Assembly: GCA_018136815.1 (NCBI GenBank)
Contig: CM030931.1
Location: 10,365,072 to 10,429,071, forward strand
DNA length: 64,000 nt
Reading direction: 5' to 3'
Source: Isochrysis galbana
Lineage: Eukaryota > Haptophyta > Isochrysidales > Isochrysidaceae
This document shows, piece after piece, positions 1-9,419 of the stretch; the first letter of the stretch is position 1, and each line of letters opens with the position of its first letter. Below the pieces are notes generated by a model. That model was given only the letters and a program-made list of their open reading frames with translations. It was not told the DNA's origin and ran no database searches. The position numbers and the translations under genes are program-made.

Positions 1-104
1 TCGCATTCGCACACAGAGTGCCCCTTGAGAGGGAGCTCAAAAGGCCCAGTCTGTGGCATCACCATGGGAGGCAAGCGCGGCGAACTCCCGTCGACGGCTG
101 TAAC

Positions 105-305
105 TCTCTCTCTCGCGCGCGCGCTCTCCCTCCTTTCTTTCCTCTGTCTCTTCCCCTTCCTTTCTCTCTCTCCCTCCGTCCCTCTCTCTCCCTCGCTCCC
201 TCTCTCGCTCCCTCTCTCGCGATCCTCTCCCCCCCCCCTCCCTCTCCCCCTCTCTCTTCCTTCCTCTCTCTTCCCGTGTTTCTCTCTCTCCCCCTACTCC
301 CCCTC
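105..305. repeat. CT-rich low-complexity tract
   Basis: Nearly pure C/T on the + strand, with CTCTCT and CCCTC runs. Reading frames through it give only Ser/Leu/Pro or Arg/Glu/Gly strings and are not genes. Similar tracts sit directly upstream of the patatin and NEK genes with pyrimidines on the coding strand, so this could be promoter-like sequence, but no gene follows it here. Confidence 0.85.
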
Positions 306-448
306 TCAATCGAGGGAGAGTGGGCAGAGTGCCGTTGGCCGGCGTGGGCGTTACATAAAAGTTTAAAATCATACTCGACTAGATGAAGGCTAAATTACTA
401 AATTATTGGTCCTTTACCCTACTCTAGAGCAAATCCGAGCATCCGATT

Positions 449-491
449 CCTAGATGGTAAACACAGTTTTACCGTGTTTGTACGGGGGCCA
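449..491 (+). repeat. Word element W1, copy 1 (AAACAC variant, partial)
   Basis: Starts with CCTAGATGG, like the other W1 copies. It aligns base for base with the reverse strand of the 32.6 kb copy over about 42 bases up to GGGGGCC. Both words in it are AAACAC or its complement, where the 32.6 kb copy has AAATAC. The rest of the element is missing or unrecognisable. Confidence 0.6.
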
Positions 492-687
492 AAATAATCT
501 TCACAAAATTGCCGCTACTTGCACGGTTTGAGGCTGAGTGCACGTGGAACTCCCTACTACCTACTGCCCTCCCTTGCTTACCTATTACCTACCGACCACC
601 GAGAGCCCCTTAATCCCCCCCCCCCCCCCCCCCCCCCAGGCCCCAAGCTCCTGCAGGCGGAGTCACCTGGTGGGAGGGAGGGCCCCT

Positions 688-918
688 CCTAGATGGGAAA
701 TAAGTATTTACCGTATTTGGCCAGAGGCAAAATACACATGTATTTGGCTGTATTTGAAGCGCGTCCTGGGTTGTAGTTGTAGGCCTCGAATGTCGAATGT
801 ATTTGTATTTGATAAATATAAATGCATTTGGCCTCATTTGGCATTTGGTCGTAGGCCAAATATATATGTATTTATTGGCTGTATTTGCAGGCCCCAACAC
901 CATAGTCCTCATCTAGGG
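688..918 (+). mobile_element. Word element W1, copy 2 (AAATAC variant, both ends present)
   Basis: Begins CCTAGATGGGAAA and ends CATCTAGG, so the ends form a short terminal inverted repeat. The inside is rich in GTATTTGG and its variants on both strands (AAATAC words), with some degenerate GCATTTGG copies. GGCCCCT flanks both ends and could be a target-site duplication. No coding potential. It was identified by comparison with the copies near 31.8, 32.6 and 63.9 kb. Confidence 0.6.
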
Positions 919-1453
919 GGCCCCTCCCTAGGTCCTAGGTGGGACAAAATTTGATCCGCTTCCTTTCTCTACATCTACATCCCCTATACCCTCTCATCCG
1001 GCACTTCGCCAGCGATCGATGCCAACCTAGCTTCGGTCGGCGGTCGGACCCTTCCGTTGGCATGCCAACGGCCCAAGCAACGTCGGCGAGCCGTTGTGCA
1101 CACTGTACACTCCGTTGGCCCAGCTAGTTGACTCCGGTGCGTGCCCACGCCACATGCCAAAAAAATGACCCGTGCACACGGCGCCCCCACCCTTTTCAGA
1201 TCATAAAAGCCCCTTGATGCACGTGTGAATGCATGCGTCAACGGTGATGTGTACTTCATTCAAGCAGCAAGCAGCTTGCAGCGCGTGTGATATATATTAA
1301 TATATGCATGCAATGCAATCCGCACGAGAAGCAATAGCAATAGTTTCAATAGTGGGCAGCAATAAGCAGCGGCAGTGGTAAGAATATGCAGCAACCGCCG
1401 CCGCCGGCGACAGTAGCAATCGCAGCAGCAACAACAGTGAATTTGTTCCTTGC
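919..1453. other. Intergenic, no gene seen
   Basis: Short open frames only. Positions 1320-1440 hold an irregular run of AGC/GCA triplets just downstream of the SPO11 stop, possibly 3' UTR. I see no further structure. Confidence 0.5.
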
Positions 1454-2940
1454 TCATAAAGCAAGGTAACGCATAACTTTGTCGCGAAGAAAAGTGCTCA
1501 AAAAGTTGGCTCCGAGGGTATGCACAGCTTCAAGTTCAAGCTTCCGTTCTTGCGCACGCATAGCTGCAACTTCAGCACGTAGGAAATCATCCGCTGCGAC
1601 GACCTAGGGGGTGCCATGTGCATCGACATAAGAAAAGGTCAACATACAAGGCGCACGCCCCTTGTGTGCTTCTCGTACATGCTTGTGGGAGGGCAATGGA
1701 AACATGCCTGCTTGCGCATGAGGCCGTCCAGTATTGATCGATCGCGGTGACTGAAAGGCTGAAAGTGGATTTGCGAAAGTATAGGTCGAGATGGCGGCTG
1801 AGGTGGGCACGGACGAGCCTCGAGGTGTAGGATGTCAGACGTGTGCAAGCCCATCCAGACAAGTTCAGGACAGCAATAGCCGTCAAGCGCGAAATGAACC
1901 TAGTTTTTCCACAGGGTTGACCGGCAAGCGTAAACACGTCACGTTTGAGCACGAAAGTTGGTCGGCCTTCGAGTATAAACCAGTCCGACAAGACCAAGGC
2001 GGGCAGCTGGCAGCTGATCTGTCTGCCGGAAAGGCCTCAAGGTGGTAGATGTGCGCAGAAAGGGGTTTGGGGCAAGCACATACACTCACCGATCCAAACT
2101 TGTAGTTTAGCATGAGAGCGATGCCATGTGGATTATAGTCAGTCAGTGCAAAGCAAGGAATATCGAGCACCTGTGAAGCCATTCGATGAGTTCGGTAATC
2201 AATGGCGGAGTGGTCATCGAAGTGTGCACTGCGGCACACAATGGCATCAAAATTTTTTGGGGCACAAGGCGCACCTGCACCACATGTTGCACCAAGGCAC
2301 GTGCAGCAAGACAAGGAAAACCGCACGAGGTGATGAGGACGCAGGGCATGACCTGGATGAAGCCGTCTTGCACGAGCCGAAAGAATACGGTGTCCTTTTC
2401 GACGACGATGACGCACCGCGCTCGACTCTCCAAAAAACGCAATGCCAAACATTCTTCGGGATCGCCTGGTATAGCATGGACTGCTCTGTCCAAGATCTGG
2501 GGCCCTTCCGGTTTCACTAAAGTCAAAGCCCCTGCCATGGAGCCACGCGCAGAAGCTATCACGCCGAGAGCCTCGCGTGGGCAAGCGAAGCCACTCCAGG
2601 CGCTGATGACCGTGCACACCTCAACGATTCGTTCATAGACTTGTGTAGCTGTCTCGAAGATGCCTAGAGGTTTCAGATGGTACCATAGCTCACGCTGGCT
2701 GATTTTCTTGCCTGAAGCGAGGCTCGAGTGAAGAGCTGCCATCACTACCCAGAGCTGTGCGAGTCGCACGGGGTGCTGAGCAGCCCTACAGCTCGTGAAG
2801 GCCGGTGGCTCGTGCTCCGACAGCGAGGAGCGAATGAGCATGGTCAGGTCGACTGCCTGCGGGTCTCTCCGGCTGAGGGCGTGGACAGCGTCGGTGGTGA
2901 TCTCCTCGATGGCGCGCAGCGTCTGCGCCCTCGTCATCAT
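1454..2940 (-). CDS. SPO11: SPO11 / topoisomerase VI subunit A-like meiotic endonuclease
   Basis: Predicted to make the double-strand breaks that start meiotic recombination. Four exons fit in phase 0: 2940-2275, 2170-2090, 1899-1648 and 1603-1454, giving 382 aa, the usual SPO11 size. Exon 1 has the winged-helix catalytic motif RELWYH; Tyr87 is the expected nucleophile and the usual preceding Tyr is Trp. The Toprim part shows VEKDTVFFRL (catalytic Glu), then GFPC where the family has G(Y/F)PD, then exon 2 DYNPHG (DxN, as in plant SPO11s) followed by NYKFGS. Exon 3 has LVWMGLHTSDI and exon 4 the helical C-terminus ending LAL-stop. All introns are short (44-190 bp), with donors GTGCGC, GTGAGT and GTATGT. 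The start is the first of two adjacent ATGs. It is divergent from the 3270 gene. The family call is firm; the odd GFPC may be tolerated or may mark drift. Confidence 0.9.
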
Positions 2941-3269
2941 CGTCTGCGCCTCTTCCCTCGGCCAGCTGGCTCCGCTCGCTCGCTCCGTGCCCTCTCTTTC
3001 TCCTCTTCCGGATCCCTCCGGCCATTCTTCTCTCCGCGCGGGAAAACACCCGAGAGTAAGAAGTATACCTCTGCTTTATTCATAAGTATCCAGGCGGGCG
3101 GGGGGCGGGGGGGGGGGGGGGGCGGGGGGGGGGTTCACTGGGTCACTGCGACTCACGAGAAGTCCGATCGACGGAACCCTCTGTGAATGAAGTGGGCGAC
3201 GTCCGTCATCGCGCAGACAGGGCGGCGCCTCTTGAGCTCAGCCGCCATCCCCTCCCACTCTCGTGTGAG
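2941..3269. promoter_or_regulatory. Divergent promoter region between SPO11 and the coiled-coil gene
   Basis: A gap of about 330 bp separates two outward-facing starts. It contains a long run of G with a few C around 3098-3133. I see no TATA box. Shared control of the two genes is inferred from geometry only. Confidence 0.4.
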
Positions 3270-3917
3270 ATGGCGGGCGATGTGGTCGTCGCCGCGCCAG
3301 CGGACACACCAGAATACGCGCGTAGTGTACTCGATGCACTACGCCGGCGAAACGCGAGAGTCGAGCCAGCGGCGCGCATCACGCACATGTGCCAGGGTTT
3401 GCTTGCCGCCAATGCGGAGCTGAGGAAAGAAGTCCTGCGCCAGCAGAAACGGGCGGATCTTGCTGGCAAAGAGAAGCATGAGATGTCGGCTGACCTCGAG
3501 CTACTGCGTCAAAACGAAGCCAACCTTGGCGTTTCGCGCGCCCATATCGAGTCGTTGCAGGAGCAGCTGGAACTCGCGAAGTCGCAAGCTGAGCGTGCGA
3601 GCCGCGAGGCAGCTGTGGCTAAAGCAACCTCTGATGTATCTGTGGAGACTTCGGAGCAATTGGCCTCGCGGTTGTCGTCATTAAGCGAGGAGTTACTTGG
3701 GGCACGTGCTGAGACTGCCGCTCAGCTTGATCGTGCCAATAAGGCTGAGGAGCGCGCACAGGCTCTACTCTTGGAGAATGGCCGCCTCCTTGAAAAGATG
3801 ACACAAGCCATGGAGGCCCATGCGCGGCTGATGGCTGCGGAGGTTGAGTCACATGAAGCTGCGAGATTACAGGCCGAGAGTAAGGGTAACAGTGCCGATG
3901 GTCCAACTGGTCCATGA
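3270..3917 (+). CDS. Coiled-coil protein of unknown function
   Basis: 215 aa from the ATG at 3270. An in-frame upstream extension lacks a better start. Residues about 45-205 are Ala/Glu/Leu/Arg-rich with heptad-like spacing and no Pro, so one long coiled coil is likely. No signal peptide or membrane segment. The late part (LLENGRLLEKMTQAMEAH) faintly recalls the ATG16 coiled coil, but that is weak. Codon use and length support a real gene. The head-to-head position with SPO11 suggests possible co-expression, which is inference. Function not recognised. Confidence 0.7.
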   Translation: MAGDVVVAAPADTPEYARSVLDALRRRNARVEPAARITHMCQGLLAANAELRKEVLRQQKRADLAGKEKHEMSADLELLRQNEANLGVSRAHIESLQEQLELAKSQAERASREAAVAKATSDVSVETSEQLASRLSSLSEELLGARAETAAQLDRANKAEERAQALLLENGRLLEKMTQAMEAHARLMAAEVESHEAARLQAESKGNSADGPTGP

Positions 3918-4115
3918 ACTGCTGTTATTATTCCAAGCAAGACTTTTGCCCTTGCCTCCCCAAATTTTATTTGAAATATTGGTGCGATCGGTGAGCATCC
4001 CGCCCAAATTTGGAACCTTTTGATTGAGGGTTCCGCACATCGGCAGACAATCAAGCTTTCACGCATTGCGCGCTTGCAGCTACGCACATTGATTGTCTAT
4101 CTTTCATTCCTTTGT

Positions 4116-4247
4116 AGGCGAGAAGCGTTCATTTGCTCCGCCCCCCCTTTTACACGGTCCACTGGCAACCAATGCCTTGCTCGCAGCCGCTCAACGAGAG
4201 TAACCTCCGCCCCACGTATACACACAGGTAATGAACGCTTCTCGCCT
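4116..4247. mobile_element. 132 bp MITE-like element with perfect 18 bp terminal inverted repeats
   Basis: The left end AGGCGAGAAGCGTTCATT (4116-4133) is the exact reverse complement of the right end (4230-4247). There is no coding capacity inside. The same word, AATGAACGCTTCTCGCCT or close variants, recurs in the arrays at 9.4-9.85 kb and 40.1-40.3 kb. No clear target-site duplication. Confidence 0.75.
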
Positions 4248-4869
4248 GTCTTCGATTTAGGGAGGACTAAGGAAAGTGTGGAGAAAAGTACAGTAGGGGG
4301 GCGAGAATCCTCAAAAAGGGGGGCGTTGAGGCATGAGTAAGATAGAATCTTTTACATGCCATTCCATCTGACCCTCACTCCCGCCGACTGCGCACCCCTT
4401 TCCCTTTCTAACATTAGCCCCCCCCCCCCCGCGCGAGAGCCAATCTGACAATCTGACATGATTTGAATAAGAAAGGGGGCCTGTGTTTTGTGCTGGTGCC
4501 TGCCCCGTCTCCTGTATGCTGTGCGTGGCTAGCGAGAGGGGTGGTGTCGAGGGAGGGAGGGGGGAGAGAACTTTTATTTTCATGTTTACGTGAAAGACCG
4601 GAACAACGTGTAGCGATGGCGATGACGACCATCGCTGTTTGCTGTTTGGCTGCCTGCTTGCCAGCCAGAGGACAGCGCGGCCGCCACAGCCAATTCTGGC
4701 GATGCCCACAAGCGAGAAAGTTGCGCGTGCAGATGGTGGTTGGTGGGTGGGTAAGTTCTCTTGAGTAGCTCACCTCCCTCCCCCCCCCACTTCTCAGTGT
4801 TATTATCAACCCAATTGCTACCAAAAATAGCATGTGGTTGCACTTTGTTGTCCAATCACGCGCGGCAAT
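4248..4869. other. Intergenic, no gene seen
   Basis: Contains a C run near 4420-4430 and purine-rich stretches around 4545-4570. Frames crossing it have no recognisable protein. It lies downstream of both neighbouring genes, which converge here. Confidence 0.5.
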
Positions 4870-5916
4870 TTATCTATGCTGGCCTATCGTGGAGTCAGCC
4901 ATCCCTTCTCTCGCTAGCCCATCTTCTCGTGATGGGATGTGGACATTAGCAAGAAGGCCGCAACATGCTCGACCCCAATCAACCCGTGCCCGCTCTTCGA
5001 GTACTTCAGCCATGGGACTCAACGACTCCTCGGGAGCTGCTAGAGCTTTCTGTGCGTATGTATCATCATGGGCACGCACAGCTGTATTTATTGTCTCATG
5101 CGAGGGGATCGCAACTGTCTCACCTGGCCCACACGTCTCACTAGAGTCCGTTGCCATCTTACCAAGAAGTTGTGCTCTTGAGTGACGATTCTTTGACTGG
5201 TGTTCCATAGACCGCGTAGAGACCTGCCAGTGAGCTATAAGCGATGCAAGGAGCGCGGGCGCACGTTCTTTCTTCATATGTGGCACCCCCAGAAGCTGGT
5301 TCATGGGCTCTGGTGCTGCTCGAGGTAGTTCACGTAGCATCGCGTCTCGGGCAATTCCAAGCAATTCAGCGCATCGAAAATCTGAGACCTCGCCGTCCAC
5401 GGCGAGCTTCAGGAGAAGCGGACCAAATTGAAGTCCCATGAATGGCGGCGGAGAGGACAGAGCGCATATGACCGTCTTAGATTCGCACATCAAAGCATCG
5501 CTAGCACACTCTGGCCCAGCTGCAGCTCGCCAGATGTCTATGTTGTCACTCAACCGGCAAATGTGCCGGTGGCAAATATGACAGAGGAGCTTGCCCTCAC
5601 CGCCATAGAAGCAACCTAGCAATCTATTGACAGACTCATCCCGCCGTCTTTTCGCGCCCACCGCGGCGTTGTACCTCAGCAACGCGAGCCGAAGTCGCGT
5701 CTGAGTACTTGAGCCGAGGAGCGGTGAGGCAAAGTGCAGCTGCCTCTCAGCGCCGCCAAGCCTATTGACGCAGAACATGGTGCAAACGCCACGGAATATC
5801 TCGCGGCAGCCTTCGGGCCAGCACGCGCCGTCGTCCTCAAGCGGGGTGAGCCACGGCTGGGCCCGCAGAAACCCAAGTCTGCAGAGGGTGTGTGCACCGC
5901 CGCCGGTTGAGGCCAT
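4870..5916 (-). CDS. Hypothetical protein, unknown family
   Basis: An open frame of about 348 aa from the ATG at 5916 (Met-Ala-Ser-Thr-Gly-Gly-Gly). An in-frame ATG at 5955 would add 13 residues. A central CHICHRHIC cluster with later Cys could bind zinc. About residues 150-210 alternate hydrophobic and charged residues and look like a folded helical domain. The last ~100 residues are polar, Ser/Glu-rich and probably disordered. No signal peptide or membrane segment. Its start faces that of the CNB-like gene, leaving a ~400 bp shared upstream region. I recognise no family; length and uninterrupted frame are the main evidence. Confidence 0.65.
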   Translation of the reverse strand: MASTGGGAHTLCRLGFLRAQPWLTPLEDDGACWPEGCREIFRGVCTMFCVNRLGGAERQLHFASPLLGSSTQTRLRLALLRYNAAVGAKRRRDESVNRLLGCFYGGEGKLLCHICHRHICRLSDNIDIWRAAAGPECASDALMCESKTVICALSSPPPFMGLQFGPLLLKLAVDGEVSDFRCAELLGIARDAMLRELPRAAPEPMNQLLGVPHMKKERAPALLASLIAHWQVSTRSMEHQSKNRHSRAQLLGKMATDSSETCGPGETVAIPSHETINTAVRAHDDTYAQKALAAPEESLSPMAEVLEERARVDWGRACCGLLANVHIPSREDGLAREGMADSTIGQHR

Positions 5917-6312
5917 CGCCCCAAGCGGAGGGCGGGCGGGAGGCCACAAGAACAAAAAGGGGTGTTTTATTCTTCTACTAAGACGAATCTACTTGTGAGA
6001 GGGGACGAGCAACGCTCCCCCCCCACTTTTTTTTTCTGGTTGTTGTTTTCTTGTTATCGTTTACTCGTTTACTCTCTCCCTCCGTCGTCTCCCTCCTCAT
6101 CAGAAGTCTGTTTCACACTCTTGCTCTCTTCATCCTCTCCTGTTCCTCCGTACACACCGACCGTGTGCCACACTCGCTCTGCTCCCCTCTCCCCGGAGCC
6201 CCTCTCGTCTTTGCAACTACCAGGGCTCTCAGCCCGGCGGAGCTGCAAAGGTGCAGCCGCGCCTTCTTTTGGTGCGCCTCATCGTACTACATCGAACATC
6301 CACACGGCGAGC
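5917..6312. promoter_or_regulatory. Divergent upstream region of the 5.9 kb and 6.3 kb genes
   Basis: Outward-facing starts at 5916 and 6313. The side of the + gene is strongly pyrimidine-rich (about 6060-6200, TCTCCCTC and TTCCTC runs), as seen upstream of other genes here. The + frame stays open through it, but it reads as low-complexity Ser/Leu/Pro and is more likely 5' UTR than protein. Confidence 0.45.
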
Positions 6313-8073
6313 ATGTCCTCCATGGCATCTCAAACAAGTGGCCGCCATCACAAGATGTTCTCAGACCCCACGACGCCAGGCATCACTTGGTCCAACCTGG
6401 TCTGTAGCGTACCGGACTCAGTAGATGCCACGATACAAGGAGATCGAGCCTCGCCAGATGTGATCATGTTGCCTCATGCCCCAACTAGCACTCCATGGCA
6501 GTCCCCGTCTCCACCAGGCTCACCTATGCGCCATAGACGGTCACCTCGATCGGCGTCTCGATTTCGTGCCATACCTGTCAATCAGTCGCCCAGGCCAGCT
6601 TCACGGATGTCATCTAGGCCGGTGTCTCCATCGATAACCACTCCTCGTCCTACATCCGCGATTTGCCCCCGGGGTCCATCCTCGTCTCTTGTAGGGGCTC
6701 AAGCAAGTGTGGGTGATCTCAGCGCAAGCTTGAATGGCTCCTGCGAGCTTACCTCTCATCGCGATGTGGCTGCACACACGCATCGTGGGTCATGGTATTG
6801 GCACGTGAATGATTCAGCCACTGGGCACCTCCGGATCGCGATGCAAAATCGCCGCGGGTTTGGAACGGCGCCGCCAAAGCCATCTCAAGAGCGACGCATC
6901 GGAGACCTATGCAAAGCTGGCCTCATCACAGCGGACTCTGAACAATCACTTCCAAGCAAGACGTTCCCGCAGCAAAATGCTTTTGAACGGGGTGACAGCC
7001 AATCGCGAGGGGCTGGGACAGCGACAACTTATCAAGGTGGCTCTCAGACTGGCTCTCCATCTGAGCCCTTGGCGGTCTCCACGCCTAGGGCAGCGTTGCC
7101 AACCCCTCTCCGTTCCAACGGGTTGGCAAGCCCTTCCTCACCATCCCGGCTAAGTTGGGCAGATGCCGCGGACGATGGGTTTACGGAGATGGCCGAAGTA
7201 CTACGCCGGCGTTCGACTATTGCGAACCAGCTCAAGCTTGTCTTCGAGCGAGCATCGAATGCAGATTGCATGAATATGGCTCACGCGGGGAAACTTCGGT
7301 GGGTCAACCGATACGCTACTGCGTATCGGGATGGCGCGTTCTCCAACAGCTTTTACATCCTGCTTGAAGGGCTCGTGATGATCCAGGGCAGGGGCGAGAA
7401 TAGGCAGATACGGCCGAATGACCCGCCTGCTATTTTTGGCCTCACTGATGCTTGCATCGGCGTATCGCGCACTGAATCCGCCATCGCAATGCGGCCTTCT
7501 CTGTTGTGTTGTTTCACGTTGTCGAGTACTTTCCCGAGCGGCCCGCGGCAGAGTGCGTTGGCGATTGTTCACCAGACCTTCTTGGATTTCGTTCTCGGAC
7601 GCCTAGAGACGTGTCCTCTCTTTGATGCATCCGAATTCGATTATGGGCGTCGCGAGGAGCAGCTTAGAGGACTAGCGGAGTTGCTGCGCCCCAACATCTT
7701 CATGTCATCGGGCATTCGCTTGCTTGAGCGCGGGTCAGTCTCTGAATCTTGCTTCTTGGTTGCAGCTGGGGAGGTGAAAGTGACGATGGAGACGGGTGAA
7801 ACCGAGATCCTACGGGCGAGCGCCAGCATTTCACCATTCGTCGGCGAGGAACTCCTGCTCCGCCGAGCACCTTCGAGCACGACCGTTGTTATCTCATCTT
7901 CACCAACGCTTGTTTTGGAACTAGCTGAGCGCCATTTTTCCAAGCTGTCGTGGTTGCGTGAGCGCGCGAGGCGCCGCAAGTCGGAAAGCGATGGCAATGC
8001 CCATGGAAGGCGGCGTACCTCTTTCTGGCGTGATGAGGGTGAGCGGGCTCGCACTCCCACTCCTTTTGACTAG
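6313..8073 (+). CDS. Protein with two tandem cyclic-nucleotide-binding-like domains
   Basis: 586 aa from the ATG at 6313; the open frame reaches back to 5962 but that part looks like UTR. The first ~290 residues are Ser/Pro/Arg-rich and probably disordered. Then come two cupin-like cNMP-binding folds. The first, about residues 300-420, has a YATAYRDGAFSNSFYILLEG strand pair. The second, about 440-560, has LLERGSVSESCFLVAAGEV followed by FVGEELLL, where the phosphate-binding cassette usually reads FGE.AL...R.A. The cassette Arg is not clear in either, so binding may be lost or altered. No kinase or channel domain, so a regulatory-subunit or scaffold role is possible. Intron-free. Confidence 0.75.
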   Translation: MSSMASQTSGRHHKMFSDPTTPGITWSNLVCSVPDSVDATIQGDRASPDVIMLPHAPTSTPWQSPSPPGSPMRHRRSPRSASRFRAIPVNQSPRPASRMSSRPVSPSITTPRPTSAICPRGPSSSLVGAQASVGDLSASLNGSCELTSHRDVAAHTHRGSWYWHVNDSATGHLRIAMQNRRGFGTAPPKPSQERRIGDLCKAGLITADSEQSLPSKTFPQQNAFERGDSQSRGAGTATTYQGGSQTGSPSEPLAVSTPRAALPTPLRSNGLASPSSPSRLSWADAADDGFTEMAEVLRRRSTIANQLKLVFERASNADCMNMAHAGKLRWVNRYATAYRDGAFSNSFYILLEGLVMIQGRGENRQIRPNDPPAIFGLTDACIGVSRTESAIAMRPSLLCCFTLSSTFPSGPRQSALAIVHQTFLDFVLGRLETCPLFDASEFDYGRREEQLRGLAELLRPNIFMSSGIRLLERGSVSESCFLVAAGEVKVTMETGETEILRASASISPFVGEELLLRRAPSSTTVVISSSPTLVLELAERHFSKLSWLRERARRRKSESDGNAHGRRRTSFWRDEGERARTPTPFD

Positions 8074-8485
8074 TTCGACAGAGCCACCCCCATGTTCATC
8101 TCACGTATCTACGCTTTTTTACTCCGAAACGCGGCATAGTCTCGGATCTCGCCCTGGAGCCAACCTGAAGCTTATACCGATCTTTAATTAATGTGTTTGG
8201 TGCGATGGGAACACGCTTTGTAATTCGCAATGAAAATTTCGGGTCGCGGAAGCGTTCCCTCATGGTTCATGGCGTGCATATCTCGGTACTTCGTGCCTGA
8301 GAGGGAGAAGAGGCCTCTAGTCACAAATACCAATATACCAATACCGGTTGCATGTTTGGGATTGAAACACTTTGATGTCGTGGGTGGGATGAACATTGAT
8401 CACCGAGGTGCACATTATCTGATGAGCTCCGCCGCTGCTTCTTGTTGCTCCCGCTTTAACAATTTAAGGGGAACAACCTATGAGT

Positions 8486-8690
8486 AAAAAATTTTGCTAA
8501 TATTCTGCCGCCGCGCGCGCGACCCTGCAAGTCTGATCTACAGCCGCGCCCGCATCCCTTACCACCCCTCCACCTGCCTTGCGGCTCGTCCCCCCATGCT
8601 CTACTTAGGGGCTCGATGCTTGGGGCTTCCGGTGACAGGCGGCGTGAACCGATCCCCGATGGTCTAGTCCTTCATTCACTCCCTCCTGCG
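8486..8690 (-). mobile_element. LINE 3'-end fragment
   Basis: Matches the 3' untranslated end of the LINEs at 23.8, 43.0 and 55.4 kb. It shares the stretch with TGCCTTGCGGCTCGTCC, the CCGATCCCCGATGG block, the GCGCGCGCG run and the terminal GAATATT...TTTTTT end on the sense (-) strand. No target-site duplication found. Confidence 0.65.
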
Positions 8691-9097
8691 CCATGTTGTA
8701 TTCCTACTTCCTGCCCATTTGAAGGTTGTAGGCATGAATATTCGTGTAAGGTACGCGCTCACAATTACAATTGAACAGTTCCCCGTGTTGGCACTGACGC
8801 ACAAGACAGATTCGGATTCCTCATGGTCTCAAGTCCAGGTTTGCAGATTTTGGTCTCGAAATTTGCGATTCTTCGAATTTTGTTTTTGCTATTACTATAA
8901 TTATTGGCTCGTTTAAGGTAATAAACCGGCATGACTTCGACTTCTCGTTCTGCAGTCACCCTGCGAGACTCTCTCTCTCTCTCTCTCCGTCCTCCTCTCC
9001 TCGGCCGACGGCAGGAAGATTCGTCCAAAACATTCTCCGGTCCCAGGATATTCGATATTCCGTGGAGACAGACGAGACTTCAAGTTTCGACAGGTTT
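8691..9097. other. Intergenic, AT-richer, no gene seen
   Basis: Short frames only. A short CT run lies at 8968-8992. The base composition drops toward AT here and continues into the small ORF at 9.1-9.36 kb. Confidence 0.4.
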
Positions 9098-9358
9098 TTA
9101 TATCATCTTCACGTCCCTAATACACTGATTCCCTGGGGGTGAATCTGATCTTTCTGCAAGAAACCTAATAGATTTGATACTATTGATAATGTTGTCGATC
9201 TCAGTATCATTACCAACTTTAATTTTTTCTTGTGCAATTAATAATTCAATTAACCTCTCGATGATAAGAGATAGCTTACTGATGCAAAGTGCCAGATTCT
9301 CAGTAGATCCGCCGTTTCCGTGTAGCATTTTTCGCGCAAGTTCTTCGTGAGGAGTCAT
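9098..9358 (-). CDS. Small AT-rich hypothetical ORF
   Basis: 86 aa starting Met-Thr-Pro-His-Glu-Glu. The translation looks protein-like: an amphipathic Ile/Leu-rich helix (LSLIIERLIELLIAQEKIKV) and a second Ile-rich helix. Base composition is far more AT-rich than the other genes in the window and introns are absent. It could be a fragment of a transferred or viral-type gene, or a chance frame in AT-rich sequence. No family recognised. Confidence 0.3.
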   Translation of the reverse strand: MTPHEELARKMLHGNGGSTENLALCISKLSLIIERLIELLIAQEKIKVGNDTEIDNIINSIKSIRFLAERSDSPPGNQCIRDVKMI

Positions 9359-9419
9359 TTTAGTATGTATATGAAAAAAATATTCGACCCCCCTTGGGTC
9401 TGACGCAGGCTGATGGCGA

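Noticed and set aside
18..386. Three overlapping 110-120 codon frames
   Set aside because: They are translations of the CT-rich tract on both strands and in several frames, with no domain and extreme composition.
3095..3133. Long G runs (also C runs at 614-640, 4420, 26430, 26766 and elsewhere)
   Set aside because: Could be real G-quadruplex sequence, but homopolymer lengths are error-prone, so no biological claim is made.
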